The notes under the pieces were generated by a model, which worked only from the letters and a program-made list of their open reading frames with translations, made no database searches and was not told the origin of the DNA. 39,494 nt of DNA from Modicisalibacter coralii (GTDB lineage Bacteria; Pseudomonadota; Gammaproteobacteria; Pseudomonadales; Halomonadaceae). The stretch spans positions 1 to 39,494 of the forward strand of contig NZ_QWBW01000040.1 of assembly GCF_004117855.1 (NCBI RefSeq), written 5' to 3'. Shown piece after piece: positions 14,835-22,528 of this stretch (position 1 is the stretch's first letter; the number at the start of each line of letters is the position of its first letter). A program made the translations under genes and the position numbers.

Positions 14835-17800
14835 TTCTTGCCTCCCTGGCCCTTGCCGTCGTTCTTGTCGTTCTTTTTATCGCCGCCGCTCTTGGCCTTC
14901 ACGGCACGATTCTTCACAACATCATGCAGCGGGGCGTAGAGCGCATTGGTCAGCTCGGTGAAGTGCCGCCCGGCGGCCCGGTGGCGTACCAGGCGCTCAA
15001 AGTCGCGCCATTGGCGGGCCAGATACGGATCGCGGTCGCGTTCGCCGGGCGTGTAGTCGTTGCCCTCGAACACTTGAACGGCGGCCTTCCAGGCCTTGAG
15101 GTCGGCTTCTTCTGCCTTGTCTGTCTGTGAAGAGCCTTCATCACCGAAGACCCGGGCCAGGGCGCTCTCGTCGCCGCCCTTCTCGTGCCAGGCGAAGGCG
15201 GTGTCCCGGGCTAGCGGCAGAGGTGCGGTCATGCCGGCGCGCCAGGCGCGGGCGATGGCCTCTAAATGCTTGCGGGCGGTGTCGGGGTCCAGCGGCGCCA
15301 GGGTGCCGCCGCCGGCGCGGGAGAGCAGCACCGTGGTCATGGGACCTAGGGCAAGCTGGCCGGCAAGATGCGCGACCCAGGGGGCCAGCCAGTGCTTCCA
15401 ATTGTATTTGCCCTTGTTGACCAGGCTGCTGGTCATCAGCACCAGCCGGCAGCGCTCGCCGTCTTCGTTTTCGCGCAGGCCGTCCAGCCAGTCCTCCACG
15501 GCCAGCGTGCCTTCGTTGGTGGCCAGTTCCAGCGATACGGCAGCCGGCGTCTCCCAGGCGTGGGGCCAGGCTTCGAGCTGGTCGGCGTAGTCGCCAAGTA
15601 CCTTGTCCAGCGGCTCGACCAGTTGCTCGCGCATCAGCTCGGCGAAGCCGCCCATGGCCAGCCGACCCTCGCGCGTGAGGCGCTCCAGGGTGTCGTGGAT
15701 GGCGGGCGTCGGCGGCTCGGCTGCGTCCACGGCGCGACGCCCGGCTTCGATCAGCGCCTGCTGGAGTTGCCAGTGGTCCAGGCCGTCCAGGGCAAAGGGC
15801 TCGTGGTCGGGGCTTTCCAGCGCCTCGCGCTCCAGGTAGACGCCGAGGCGGGAGGTGAAGAAGGCCTTCACCGGGTCCTTGAGGAAGCCACTGAGACGCG
15901 CCAGTGGCAGCGCCGTGTCGATCTCCATCGGTGGTAGCTCGCCGTCGACGGCGGCTTCGGGAGATGAATGGCCGGCATGGATCGCTCGCCATTCATGAGC
16001 ATAGGTATACAGGCCTCGCTCGCCGGTAAAGTAGTGTCGGCTGAACGGCTGCAGCGGGTGCTCGGTGGTCAGGGCGTCGACCAGCGCCGGGCCGGCGGTG
16101 TCTTCGTCGCTGTGGCCAGCGAGCGTCCAGCCGGCGGCGAGGTGGTCGCGAAGCTGGCCGAGCAGCACCGAGGGCGGGCGCGGCTCGTTGTCGTGGATGC
16201 TGCGGCCGACCCAACTGATCATCAGGCTGTCGCGGGCCGAGAGCAGCGCCTCGAGGAACAGGTAGCGGTCGTCCTCGCGGCGCGAGCGGTCGCCGGGGCG
16301 GTAGTCCTGGCCCATCAGGTCGATGTCCAGCGGGCGCTGTACGCGTGGGTAGTCGCCGTCGTTCATGCCCAAGAGGCAGACGTGACGGAAGGGGATGGCG
16401 CGCATCGGCATCAGGGTGGCGACGTTCACTGCACCGGCCAGGAAGCGCTGCGAAAGATTGGCCTCGTCGAGCTGGCCGAGCCAGTGTTCGCGCACCACCG
16501 AGAGCGGCAGTGCTTCGGTGAGGCCGGCGTCCTCGGTGGTCTCCTGCCAGTCTTCCAGCAGCTCGCCCAGGCGGTTGAGGGTGGCCAGGTCGGCCTCGTC
16601 CTCGGCGGCGAAGCACTCACTCAGCAGGTCGCGCAGGCGGCGGCACCAGGTGGGAACGTCAGCGGGCTCGCTAAGCGCGCGCCACTGGGCTTCGAGGGCA
16701 TCGAGCAGGTCCATCAGCGGGCCGGCAAGCGCGGCCTCCAGGCCGCCGATGTCACCAAACGGCTCGATATCGTGCCAGGGGCCGTCTGATGTGTCGCCGA
16801 CGGCATAACCCAATAGCAGCCGGCGCAGGCCGAAGGCCCAGGTGTTGGCGGTAAGCCCGCCGGGCAGGTCGAGCCGGGCGCGCTGCTCGGCGTCGAGCCC
16901 CCAGCGGATGCCGGCGCCCTCGATCCAGCGGCGCAGCACCGGCAGGTCGTCGGCGTCCAGCCCGAAGCGCCCGCGCAGGGCGGGCACCTCCAGAAGGTCC
17001 AAGAGGTCGCTCACCGTGAGCCGCGATTCCGGCAGGTGCAGCAGCGCCTCCAGCGCCACCAGCAGCGGCTGGCGGTGGCGGCTGGTCTGGTCGGAGAGCG
17101 TGAAGGGAATATGGCGCGGGTCGTCCGGCGCCAACCGGCCGAACACCGCCTGCACGGCGGCGGCGTAGGTGTCGATGTCCGGCACCATCACCAGCACGTC
17201 GCGCGGGCGCAGCGTGGGGTCGTCGTCGAAGGCGGCCAGCAGCTGGTCGTGGAGGATCTCGACCTCGCGCAGGGCGCTGTGGGCGACGTGGAAGCGCAGG
17301 CTGTGATCCTGGGCCGGGTCCACGGTTGGCCAGGCCTCGCGGGTTTCCTGGGGCGGGCGCAGTTCGAGGATGTCGTCCTGTAGTTGCTGCAGCAGCCCCG
17401 GGGCCTCGACGTCGGCGGGGGAGTCGAAGAGGTCGATGCGCAGCGCCTCGGCGTCGAACAGCGCCCGGTAGGCGTCCTGGTCGTCGAACTCGTCGAGCAG
17501 GCGCAGGTAGTCGCGGCCCTGCTTGCCCCAGGCGGCCAGCAGCGGCTGGGCGTGAAGGTGCAGCTGGGTGTCGTCGAGTTCCAGCGGCATGCCGGGGCGG
17601 TGGCGCTGGCGCCGGCGGGCAGCGCGCAGCAGGTCCTTGTGCTCGATGATGTCCGCCCAGTAGTGGCGGCAGGGGTTGTGCACGCAGAGCAGCACCTGGG
17701 TGACCCTCGACACCGCCGCCAGGGCTTCCAGCGTCTGGCGGGGCAGCGAGGAGATACCGAACACCACCACCCGGCGCGGCAGTCCAGTTGGTCTCGTGTC

Positions 17801-18481
17801 GGGAGTGAGTTCGCGGCAGGCCTCGAGAAAGCGGGTATGCACCCAGGCGCGGCTGGTGGCCAGGCCTTGCTCGCCGATGTCGTCGCGCAGCCACCGCCAC
17901 AGCGCCGGCTGCCAGCATTGGTCCTCGGCCAGCGGCCGGGCCTGGCCGCGGGCGTCGATCAGCTCGTCGCGGCCCGCCGCCCAGGCGGTGAGCCAGTCGG
18001 CGCGGTAGACCTGGTACTGGTCGAACAGGTCGGCCAGGCGCTCGGCGAGCTGGTGGCGCTTGCGCAGGTCATCGTCGTCGGCCAAAAAGCGAGCCAGCGG
18101 GGCGAAGGTCTCATCGTCCGTCAGCTCTGGGATCAGACGCATCAATCGCCAGATCAGGCGCGGCTTGTCCAGGGGCGAGGCCGGCGGTACGGCCTCGGCC
18201 CCCAGCACGGCGCGGTAGGCCTGCCACAGATAGCGGGCCGGCAGGGTGACGTCCATCGCCGCGGCGATGCCGGCGCCGGCGGGCGGGTCGGCGGCCAACG
18301 CCAGCTTCAGCCACTGGCTGATGCCATTGCTCTGCACCAGGATCACCTCGTCCTCGAGCGGCCCCAGCGGGTGATTGCGCAGCCACTCCACCGCCAGGTC
18401 GCGCAGCGCCTCCAGGCGATTGCCGTGGATCACCATGAAGCCGGGGCTGAGCTCGGTTCCCTGGGCGAGACGGAGGGGCAT
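14831..18481 (-). CDS. recC: RecBCD subunit RecC
   Basis: 1216 residues, in the family range (about 1120-1220). RecC holds the complex together, splits the DNA strands and scans for Chi; it has inactive helicase folds. The N-terminus reads GFMVIHGNRLEALRDLAVEWL, a familiar RecC opening, followed by VQSNGISQWLKL. The middle has SLPRQTLEALAA and the C-terminal part has RHVCLLGMNDGDYPR and DREDDRYLFLEALLSAR-like text. I start at 18481, where GAAGGA lies 6 nt upstream; the frame is open to 18619 but the extra 46 residues are not family-like. It is the first gene of the recC-recB-recD operon, without the ptr gene found in E. coli, and is divergent from the small gene at 18677. Confidence 0.93.
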   Translation of the reverse strand: MPLRLAQGTELSPGFMVIHGNRLEALRDLAVEWLRNHPLGPLEDEVILVQSNGISQWLKLALAADPPAGAGIAAAMDVTLPARYLWQAYRAVLGAEAVPPASPLDKPRLIWRLMRLIPELTDDETFAPLARFLADDDDLRKRHQLAERLADLFDQYQVYRADWLTAWAAGRDELIDARGQARPLAEDQCWQPALWRWLRDDIGEQGLATSRAWVHTRFLEACRELTPDTRPTGLPRRVVVFGISSLPRQTLEALAAVSRVTQVLLCVHNPCRHYWADIIEHKDLLRAARRRQRHRPGMPLELDDTQLHLHAQPLLAAWGKQGRDYLRLLDEFDDQDAYRALFDAEALRIDLFDSPADVEAPGLLQQLQDDILELRPPQETREAWPTVDPAQDHSLRFHVAHSALREVEILHDQLLAAFDDDPTLRPRDVLVMVPDIDTYAAAVQAVFGRLAPDDPRHIPFTLSDQTSRHRQPLLVALEALLHLPESRLTVSDLLDLLEVPALRGRFGLDADDLPVLRRWIEGAGIRWGLDAEQRARLDLPGGLTANTWAFGLRRLLLGYAVGDTSDGPWHDIEPFGDIGGLEAALAGPLMDLLDALEAQWRALSEPADVPTWCRRLRDLLSECFAAEDEADLATLNRLGELLEDWQETTEDAGLTEALPLSVVREHWLGQLDEANLSQRFLAGAVNVATLMPMRAIPFRHVCLLGMNDGDYPRVQRPLDIDLMGQDYRPGDRSRREDDRYLFLEALLSARDSLMISWVGRSIHDNEPRPPSVLLGQLRDHLAAGWTLAGHSDEDTAGPALVDALTTEHPLQPFSRHYFTGERGLYTYAHEWRAIHAGHSSPEAAVDGELPPMEIDTALPLARLSGFLKDPVKAFFTSRLGVYLEREALESPDHEPFALDGLDHWQLQQALIEAGRRAVDAAEPPTPAIHDTLERLTREGRLAMGGFAELMREQLVEPLDKVLGDYADQLEAWPHAWETPAAVSLELATNEGTLAVEDWLDGLRENEDGERCRLVLMTSSLVNKGKYNWKHWLAPWVAHLAGQLALGPMTTVLLSRAGGGTLAPLDPDTARKHLEAIARAWRAGMTAPLPLARDTAFAWHEKGGDESALARVFGDEGSSQTDKAEEADLKAWKAAVQVFEGNDYTPGERDRDPYLARQWRDFERLVRHRAAGRHFTELTNALYAPLHDVVKNRAVKAKSGGDKKNDKNDGKGQGGKK

Positions 18482-18676
18482 GGCGAATCCTTCACGGCGA
18501 TGAGACGGGGCCTCAATGGTGCCGCAAAATGCCGGGGGCATGAAGCGGGCAGAGGCCGTGGATGAACATCCGTGGTGGGCACGCGGTGAGAAGACATGCC
18601 AGTCTTTCCTGATGGGCATCGTCTACCCATGCCTTGCCTCGACTGGCTTTCTTGACGGGTTGGAGACAACTGCATC

Positions 18677-19015
18677 ATGAACTCATCGACACCGCTGACC
18701 ACGCCGGACGGCCGCTACATCGTGGTCCGTGGCCGCCTGTGGCGATGCACGAACCCCGAGCTGCCCGAGCCGCAGCGCCAGCACTGGGTGCAGCAACTGA
18801 TGCGGGCCCGGCGCGCCGTGGCCCAGGCGAAGCGGGCGCGGGATCCGCAGGCGGAGCGCGAGGCTCGCGACGAGGTCGACGCCGCCAAGCGGGCGCTGGG
18901 CGAGCGCGGGCCGGTGTGGTGGCAGGACGGCGCGACGGATTACACCCGCTACAAGGCGGCGAACACGCCCTACGCGGAGTGGTACGCGACCACACAGGCC
19001 ACGCGAGGCGATTGA
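18677..19015 (+). CDS. Small conserved protein of unknown function
   Basis: 112 residues. The protein opens with DGRYIVVRGRLWRCTNPELPE, then a charged helix rich in Arg, Ala and Glu (about residues 37-75), and ends with GERGPVWWQDGATDYTRY and NTPYAEWY. I recall similar short proteins in many proteobacteria, but I know no function. There is no signal peptide or membrane segment. A GGAG ribosome binding site lies 11 nt before the ATG, slightly far. The gene is divergent from recC; the 195-nt gap between them (18482-18676) must hold both promoters, but I see no clear -35/-10 pair. Confidence 0.8.
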   Translation: MNSSTPLTTPDGRYIVVRGRLWRCTNPELPEPQRQHWVQQLMRARRAVAQAKRARDPQAEREARDEVDAAKRALGERGPVWWQDGATDYTRYKAANTPYAEWYATTQATRGD

Positions 19016-19034
19016 GGCACTCGCGGTCGTGGCG

Positions 19035-19529
19035 CTAGCTCAGCGCGAAGGGAATTTCGCCGGCCTCATGAGCCAGCAGCCATTGCTTGCGGCCGATGCC
19101 ACCGGCATAGCCGGTGAGCCGGCCATCGCTGCCGATCACCCGGTGGCAGGGCACCACGATGGCCAGCGGATTCCTGCCGTTGGCCGCGCCCACCGCGCGC
19201 TGGCCGCCCTTGCAGCGCAGCTGTTCGGCGATTTCGGCGTAGCAGCGCGTCTCGCCGTAGGGGATCGTCGCGAGCGCCTCCCAGACGCGGCGCTGGAAGT
19301 CGGTGCCCTCGGGTGCCAGCGGCAGGTCGAAGGTCCGACGAGTGCCGTCGAAGTAGCCGGCGAGCTGGTCGCGGGCGCGCTCGGTGATCGGGTTGGGACG
19401 CGCCGGCGCGTCGGCGTCCATGACGAAGGCGATTTCGGTGAGGCCGGCGGTGGTGGCCCGCAGGCGGATCAGGCCGAGCGCCTCGACTTCCGGCGGCTGA
19501 TAGTAGTCCAGGGCGGTGTCAGTGCTCAT
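19035..19529 (-). CDS. ogt: Methylated-DNA--protein-cysteine methyltransferase
   Basis: 164 residues. It removes O6-alkyl groups from guanine by irreversible transfer to its own cysteine. The active-site motif VVPCHRVIGSDGRLTGYAGG places the acceptor Cys at residue 128. The DNA-binding helix-turn-helix segment (PYGETRCYAEIAEQL, with RAVGAANGRNP after it) precedes it, and the short N-terminal domain is Ogt-like rather than Ada-like. The start at 19529 has AAGGAG 8 nt upstream. An open frame continues upstream to 19721, but that DNA is a leader containing a copy of the recC 5' end. It is convergent with the small gene at 18677. Confidence 0.93.
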   Translation of the reverse strand: MSTDTALDYYQPPEVEALGLIRLRATTAGLTEIAFVMDADAPARPNPITERARDQLAGYFDGTRRTFDLPLAPEGTDFQRRVWEALATIPYGETRCYAEIAEQLRCKGGQRAVGAANGRNPLAIVVPCHRVIGSDGRLTGYAGGIGRKQWLLAHEAGEIPFALS

Positions 19530-19582
19530 CGGCTTGGCTCCTTGGGTCTGGCGGGGCGGGTGCCCGAGATGGGCTGCCGGGT

Positions 19583-19632
19583 CAGGTCGCGCAGCGCCTC
19601 CAGGCGCTTGCCGTGGATCGCCATGATGCCGG
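19583..19632 (-). repeat. 50-bp copy of the recC 5' coding end in the ogt leader
   Basis: Plus-strand 19583-19632 matches 18397-18446 in recC at about 47 of 50 bases in the same orientation. In the recC reading frame it encodes SGIMAIHGKRLEALRDL, against PGFMVIHGNRLEALRDL in RecC. The match stops abruptly on both sides. It lies upstream of the ogt start codon, out of the ogt frame, and so is probably untranslated or a relic. Confidence 0.85.
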
Positions 19633-19666
19633 ACTGTAGCGAGGCGGGCGAGTGGCCGGGTATGAC

Positions 19667-19715
19667 GATCCTGGTGGCTGGATAATGGTGCTCCAGCGAG
19701 CGTCGGGAGCCAAGG
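19667..19715 (+). repeat. Left copy of a direct repeat flanking the MntA-HepT genes
   Basis: GATCCTGGTG (19667-19676) and CGGGAGCCAAGG (19704-19715) recur in the same order and orientation at 20563-20572 and 20611-20622, on the far side of the two toxin-antitoxin genes. The spacer differs in length (27 versus 38 nt) but is partly similar. The repeat may mark how the module was acquired, or it may be a shared promoter-type sequence. Confidence 0.45.
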
Positions 19716-19756
19716 TGCCAAAGCGTGCTATCGTGACTCGAGCGGAGGTGGCGACG

Positions 19757-20047
19757 ATGAACCGAGCCGAGACGTTACGAGTGTTGCAGGACCACATGCC
19801 GACCCTGAGAGCGGATTACAGTGTCAGGGATCTGGCGCTATTCGGTTCGCTGGCCCGCGATCAGGCGGGATCCGGGAGCGATGTCGATATCCTGGTGACG
19901 TTCGATGGCCCGGCGACGTCGTCGCGTTACTTCGGTGTGCAGTTCTATCTGGAGGATCTGCTGGGGCGGCGTGTCGATCTCGTTACCGACAAGGCGCTGC
20001 GTGCCGAACTCAGACCCTTCATCGAGCGTGAGGCCTTGCATGTCTGA
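19757..20047 (+). CDS. mntA: MntA-type nucleotidyltransferase antitoxin
   Basis: 96 residues with the minimal nucleotidyltransferase signature GS-x10-DxD: Gly30-Ser31 and Asp42-Asp44 (FGSLARD, then GSDVDILV). In the studied MntA-HepT systems the antitoxin adds AMP units to a tyrosine of the HEPN toxin and silences it. GGAGG lies 8 nt before the ATG at 19757; earlier in-frame starts have no ribosome binding site. Its stop overlaps the hepT start by 8 nt (ATGTCTGA), so the pair is translationally coupled in the standard order antitoxin then toxin. Confidence 0.9.
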   Translation: MNRAETLRVLQDHMPTLRADYSVRDLALFGSLARDQAGSGSDVDILVTFDGPATSSRYFGVQFYLEDLLGRRVDLVTDKALRAELRPFIEREALHV

Positions 20048-20396
20048 CGCTCGCCCCAGGCGCGAATGGCGTTTCTATTTGGATGACATGATCGGCTTCG
20101 CCGAGAAGGTGTCCATCTACACGGAGGGACTCGATCAAGTCTCGTTCGTCGCTGACGCGCTCACCTACGATGCGACATTGCGCAATCTCGAGTTGATCGG
20201 TGAGGCGGCGACGCGAATTCCGGACGAGGTACGCGCTATGCACACCGAGATTCCCTGGCGCATGATCATCGCGACACGCAACCGGCTCATCCATGCCTAT
20301 CTGGGTATCGACGACGACACGGTATGGAGCATCGTTCGGGATGATATTCCGGTTCTGCTGGTGTCACTGAAAGCCTTGAAACAGCATTACGAGTAA
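20040..20396 (+). CDS. hepT: HepT-type HEPN toxin
   Basis: 118 residues. The HEPN ribonuclease motif RNRLIHAY spans residues 80-87: Arg80, His85 and Tyr87 of the R-x4-HxY pattern, the tyrosine being the residue modified by MntA in characterised pairs. The preceding helices (YDATLRNLELIGEAATRIP) are also typical. The toxin probably cleaves RNA when free of the antitoxin. All key residues of both proteins are present, so the system looks functional. It overlaps mntA and is followed by 304 nt without a gene. Confidence 0.9.
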   Translation: MSDARPRREWRFYLDDMIGFAEKVSIYTEGLDQVSFVADALTYDATLRNLELIGEAATRIPDEVRAMHTEIPWRMIIATRNRLIHAYLGIDDDTVWSIVRDDIPVLLVSLKALKQHYE

Positions 20397-20700
20397 CCGG
20401 CAAGGCTATGCGCTTCTCGATAGGGCCTGCTTCCCGTCATGAGGCCCGACTCCCAGCATCGCGAAGTCTTCCGCGCCGTCGTCGATGTGCACCGGCGGCA
20501 GTGGTTTCCCTGGCTCACCTTGATGTCGGGTTGCACGGTGGAAACGGCTGAATGGGTACGGCGATCCTGGTGACATGACTGAACAGGTATCATCGTGTCG
20601 CAGCACGTGGCGGGAGCCAAGGGGCCGTTCAGGGTTTCGGCGTGGAAGGCTTATGACGTCACGCCAAGAGCCGTCTGGCTCCTGGCGTGTGGCGTGGCGT
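20397..20700. other. Intergenic stretch between hepT and the idnD-like gene
   Basis: No gene is supportable here. It contains the right copy of the flanking repeat (20563-20622) and the stem-loop described at 20660-20689. Several short open frames exist but have no ribosome binding site or family resemblance. Confidence 0.6.
20660..20689. terminator. Stem-loop downstream of the sugar-acid operon
   Basis: CACGCCAAGAGCC (20660-20672) pairs with GGCTCCTGGCGTG (20677-20689) at 12 of 13 positions around a 4-nt loop. It lies about 11 nt past the stop codon of the minus-strand idnD-like gene, the last in its operon. There is no T-tract on either strand, so it may stabilise the mRNA end or act with Rho rather than as a canonical intrinsic terminator. 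Confidence 0.55.
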
Positions 20701-21741
20701 TCAGTCGAAGCTCAACTGTACCTTGAGCGCGCGGTTGCGATCCGATGCGAGGTCGAATGCCTCGTCCGCCCGGGTATAGCCGAGCGTGGTGGTCAGGACA
20801 TGGCCGAGCGCCTCGCGCTGTTCGGGGATCTTGCTCACCGCCAGCGCGAACTCCTCATGGAAGCGGAAAGTACCGCGAACGGTGAGTTCACGGGCACAGA
20901 CCAGCGCCATCGGCAGTGTCGCCTCCTGGCCCAGGCCGATGGTGATCAGGGTGCCGCGGGGCGCCAACGCACGCAGCGCCTGGAGTTGGGCGGCCGGCAC
21001 CCCCGAGGCTTCGAAGGCGATGTCGAACCCGCCATGCTCGGCGACGGCTTGCTCCAGAGCATCGCCCTGCGTGACGTTGATCGTCTCGTCGGCCCCCATC
21101 AGACGGGCCTTCTCCAGCGGGAAGTCCGCCACGTCGGTGACAGTGACGCTGACCGCGCCGGCCATTCGCGCCGCGGCCACGGTCAGTGCGCCGATCGGCC
21201 CTGCGCCGGTCACCAGCACGCGCTTGCCGAAGACATCCCCGGCCTGGCGCACCGCGTGCAGGGCCACCGCGAAGGGTTCCGCCAGGGCCGCCTCGCCGGC
21301 AGTGACGCCCGCGGCGGGAAAGACACACTGCGCCAGGGGTACGGTCAATTGCTGGCGGAAGATCCCCTGGGCGTGGGGAAAGCGCATCGCCGAGCCGTTG
21401 AAGACCATGTCGGTGCAGTGGTTCTGCCAGCCTCGCAGGCAGTACCGACACTGCTGGCAGGGACGGCTGGGGTTGATGGCCACCAGCCGCCCCTGCAGCG
21501 AGGCATCGACGCCCTCGCCTACCGCGGCGATGAAGCCGGCGGCCTCGTGGCCCAGCGTCAGCGGCTCTCTGAGGCGAACGTCGCCGAAGCCGCCGTCGTG
21601 ATAGTAATGCAGGTCCGAGCCGCAGATACCGCCCGCCGCGACCCTGACGAGGACCTCGCCTGGCCCCGGTGCCTCGCACGCCAGTTCGTCGATGCGCAGA
21701 TCATGGGGGCCATGGGCGACCACCGCGTGTGTCATGTTCAT
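20701..21741 (-). CDS. idnD: L-idonate 5-dehydrogenase-like zinc dehydrogenase
   Basis: 346 residues, medium-chain zinc-dependent dehydrogenase. Close likeness to E. coli IdnD: GGICGSDLHYYHDGGFGDVR (catalytic Cys40), LGHEAAGF (His65-Glu66), AINPSRPCQQCRYCLRGW (structural-zinc cysteines 95, 98, 101, and Cys109) and GSAMRFPHAQG. The coenzyme loop is VTGAGPIGA. IdnD interconverts L-idonate and 5-keto-D-gluconate. The start at 21741 has GGAGG 9 nt upstream. It is the last gene of the six-gene minus-strand operon, 19 nt after the idnO-like gene, the same pairing as in the E. coli idn operon. Confidence 0.85.
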   Translation of the reverse strand: MNMTHAVVAHGPHDLRIDELACEAPGPGEVLVRVAAGGICGSDLHYYHDGGFGDVRLREPLTLGHEAAGFIAAVGEGVDASLQGRLVAINPSRPCQQCRYCLRGWQNHCTDMVFNGSAMRFPHAQGIFRQQLTVPLAQCVFPAAGVTAGEAALAEPFAVALHAVRQAGDVFGKRVLVTGAGPIGALTVAAARMAGAVSVTVTDVADFPLEKARLMGADETINVTQGDALEQAVAEHGGFDIAFEASGVPAAQLQALRALAPRGTLITIGLGQEATLPMALVCARELTVRGTFRFHEEFALAVSKIPEQREALGHVLTTTLGYTRADEAFDLASDRNRALKVQLSFD

Positions 21742-21760
21742 ACCGTCTTCCCTCCGGTGT

Positions 21761-22528
21761 TCACAGCACGGCCAGCATGCCGCCGTCGACATAGACGATC
21801 TGGCCATTGACGTAACTCGAGGCCGGTGACGCCAGGTAGACCACGGTGCCGACCAGGTCCTCGGGCGTGCCCCAGCGTCCGGCAGGCGAGCGCTTGCGGA
21901 CCCAGCCGTCGAACTCGGGATCGTCGGCCAGCGGCTGGGTCATCTCGGTAAGCATGTAGCCGGGGCCGATGGCGTTGGCCTGGATGCCGTGGGGCGCCCA
22001 TTCGGCCGCCATCGAACAGGTCAGCAGGCGAATCCCGCCCTTGGCGGCGGTATAGGGCGCGACGGTGGCCCGCGCCACCTGACTGGTCAACGAGCCGATA
22101 TTGACGATCTTGCCGCCGTCGCCGCGGGCGATCATCCGGCGTGCAGCCTGCTTGCCCATCAGAAAGGCACTGGTCAGGTTGGTATCGATGACCTGTTGCC
22201 AGTCTTCCAAGGCCAGCTCGGTCATCGGTTGGCGGAACTGCATTCCGGCATTGTTGACCAGGATGTCGATGTGGCGCTGTGCCTCGTCGAAGGCGGCGAA
22301 GGCCGATTCGATCGAGGCTTCCGAGGTGAGGTCGAACGAGACCGAGTCGGCCGCCAGGCCGGCGTCGCGCAGCTCGCCGACGGCCTTGTCCAGCTTGGAC
22401 TGATTCCTGCCGTGCAGGATCACTTCGGCGCCGGCCTCGGCCAGGCCGCGGGCCATGGCCAAGCCTAGGCCGCCTGATGAACCGGTCACCAGCGCGGTCT
22501 TGCCCGTCAAATCGAACAACGCTGTCAT
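21761..22528 (-). CDS. idnO: IdnO-like gluconate 5-dehydrogenase (SDR)
   Basis: 255 residues, short-chain dehydrogenase. TGSSGGLG at 15-22 binds the coenzyme, NNAG at 92-95, Ser146, and the catalytic Tyr159-x3-Lys163 are all present. The C-terminal NGQIVYVDGGMLAVL and the MTQPLADDPEF, RSPAGRWG region match IdnO/gluconate 5-dehydrogenase, which reduces 5-keto-D-gluconate to D-gluconate. Its start overlaps the stop of the upstream enolase-superfamily gene by 4 nt. The pairing with an IdnD-like enzyme supports a route from L-idonate to D-gluconate. Confidence 0.8.
   Translation of the reverse strand: MTALFDLTGKTALVTGSSGGLGLAMARGLAEAGAEVILHGRNQSKLDKAVGELRDAGLAADSVSFDLTSEASIESAFAAFDEAQRHIDILVNNAGMQFRQPMTELALEDWQQVIDTNLTSAFLMGKQAARRMIARGDGGKIVNIGSLTSQVARATVAPYTAAKGGIRLLTCSMAAEWAPHGIQANAIGPGYMLTEMTQPLADDPEFDGWVRKRSPAGRWGTPEDLVGTVVYLASPASSYVNGQIVYVDGGMLAVL

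Noticed and set aside
10545-14939. Plus-strand open frame of about 1460 codons opposite recB and recD
   Set aside because: It is an antisense shadow caused by GC-rich third positions of recB; its composition (runs of Gly, Gln, Arg, Val) matches no protein and recB has complete motifs.
20406-20606. Short minus-strand frame between hepT and the idnD-like gene (HIDDGAEDFAMLG-like)
   Set aside because: A faint likeness to the C-terminus of the NDUFA9-like protein at 29609 is too short to count, and it has no ribosome binding site.
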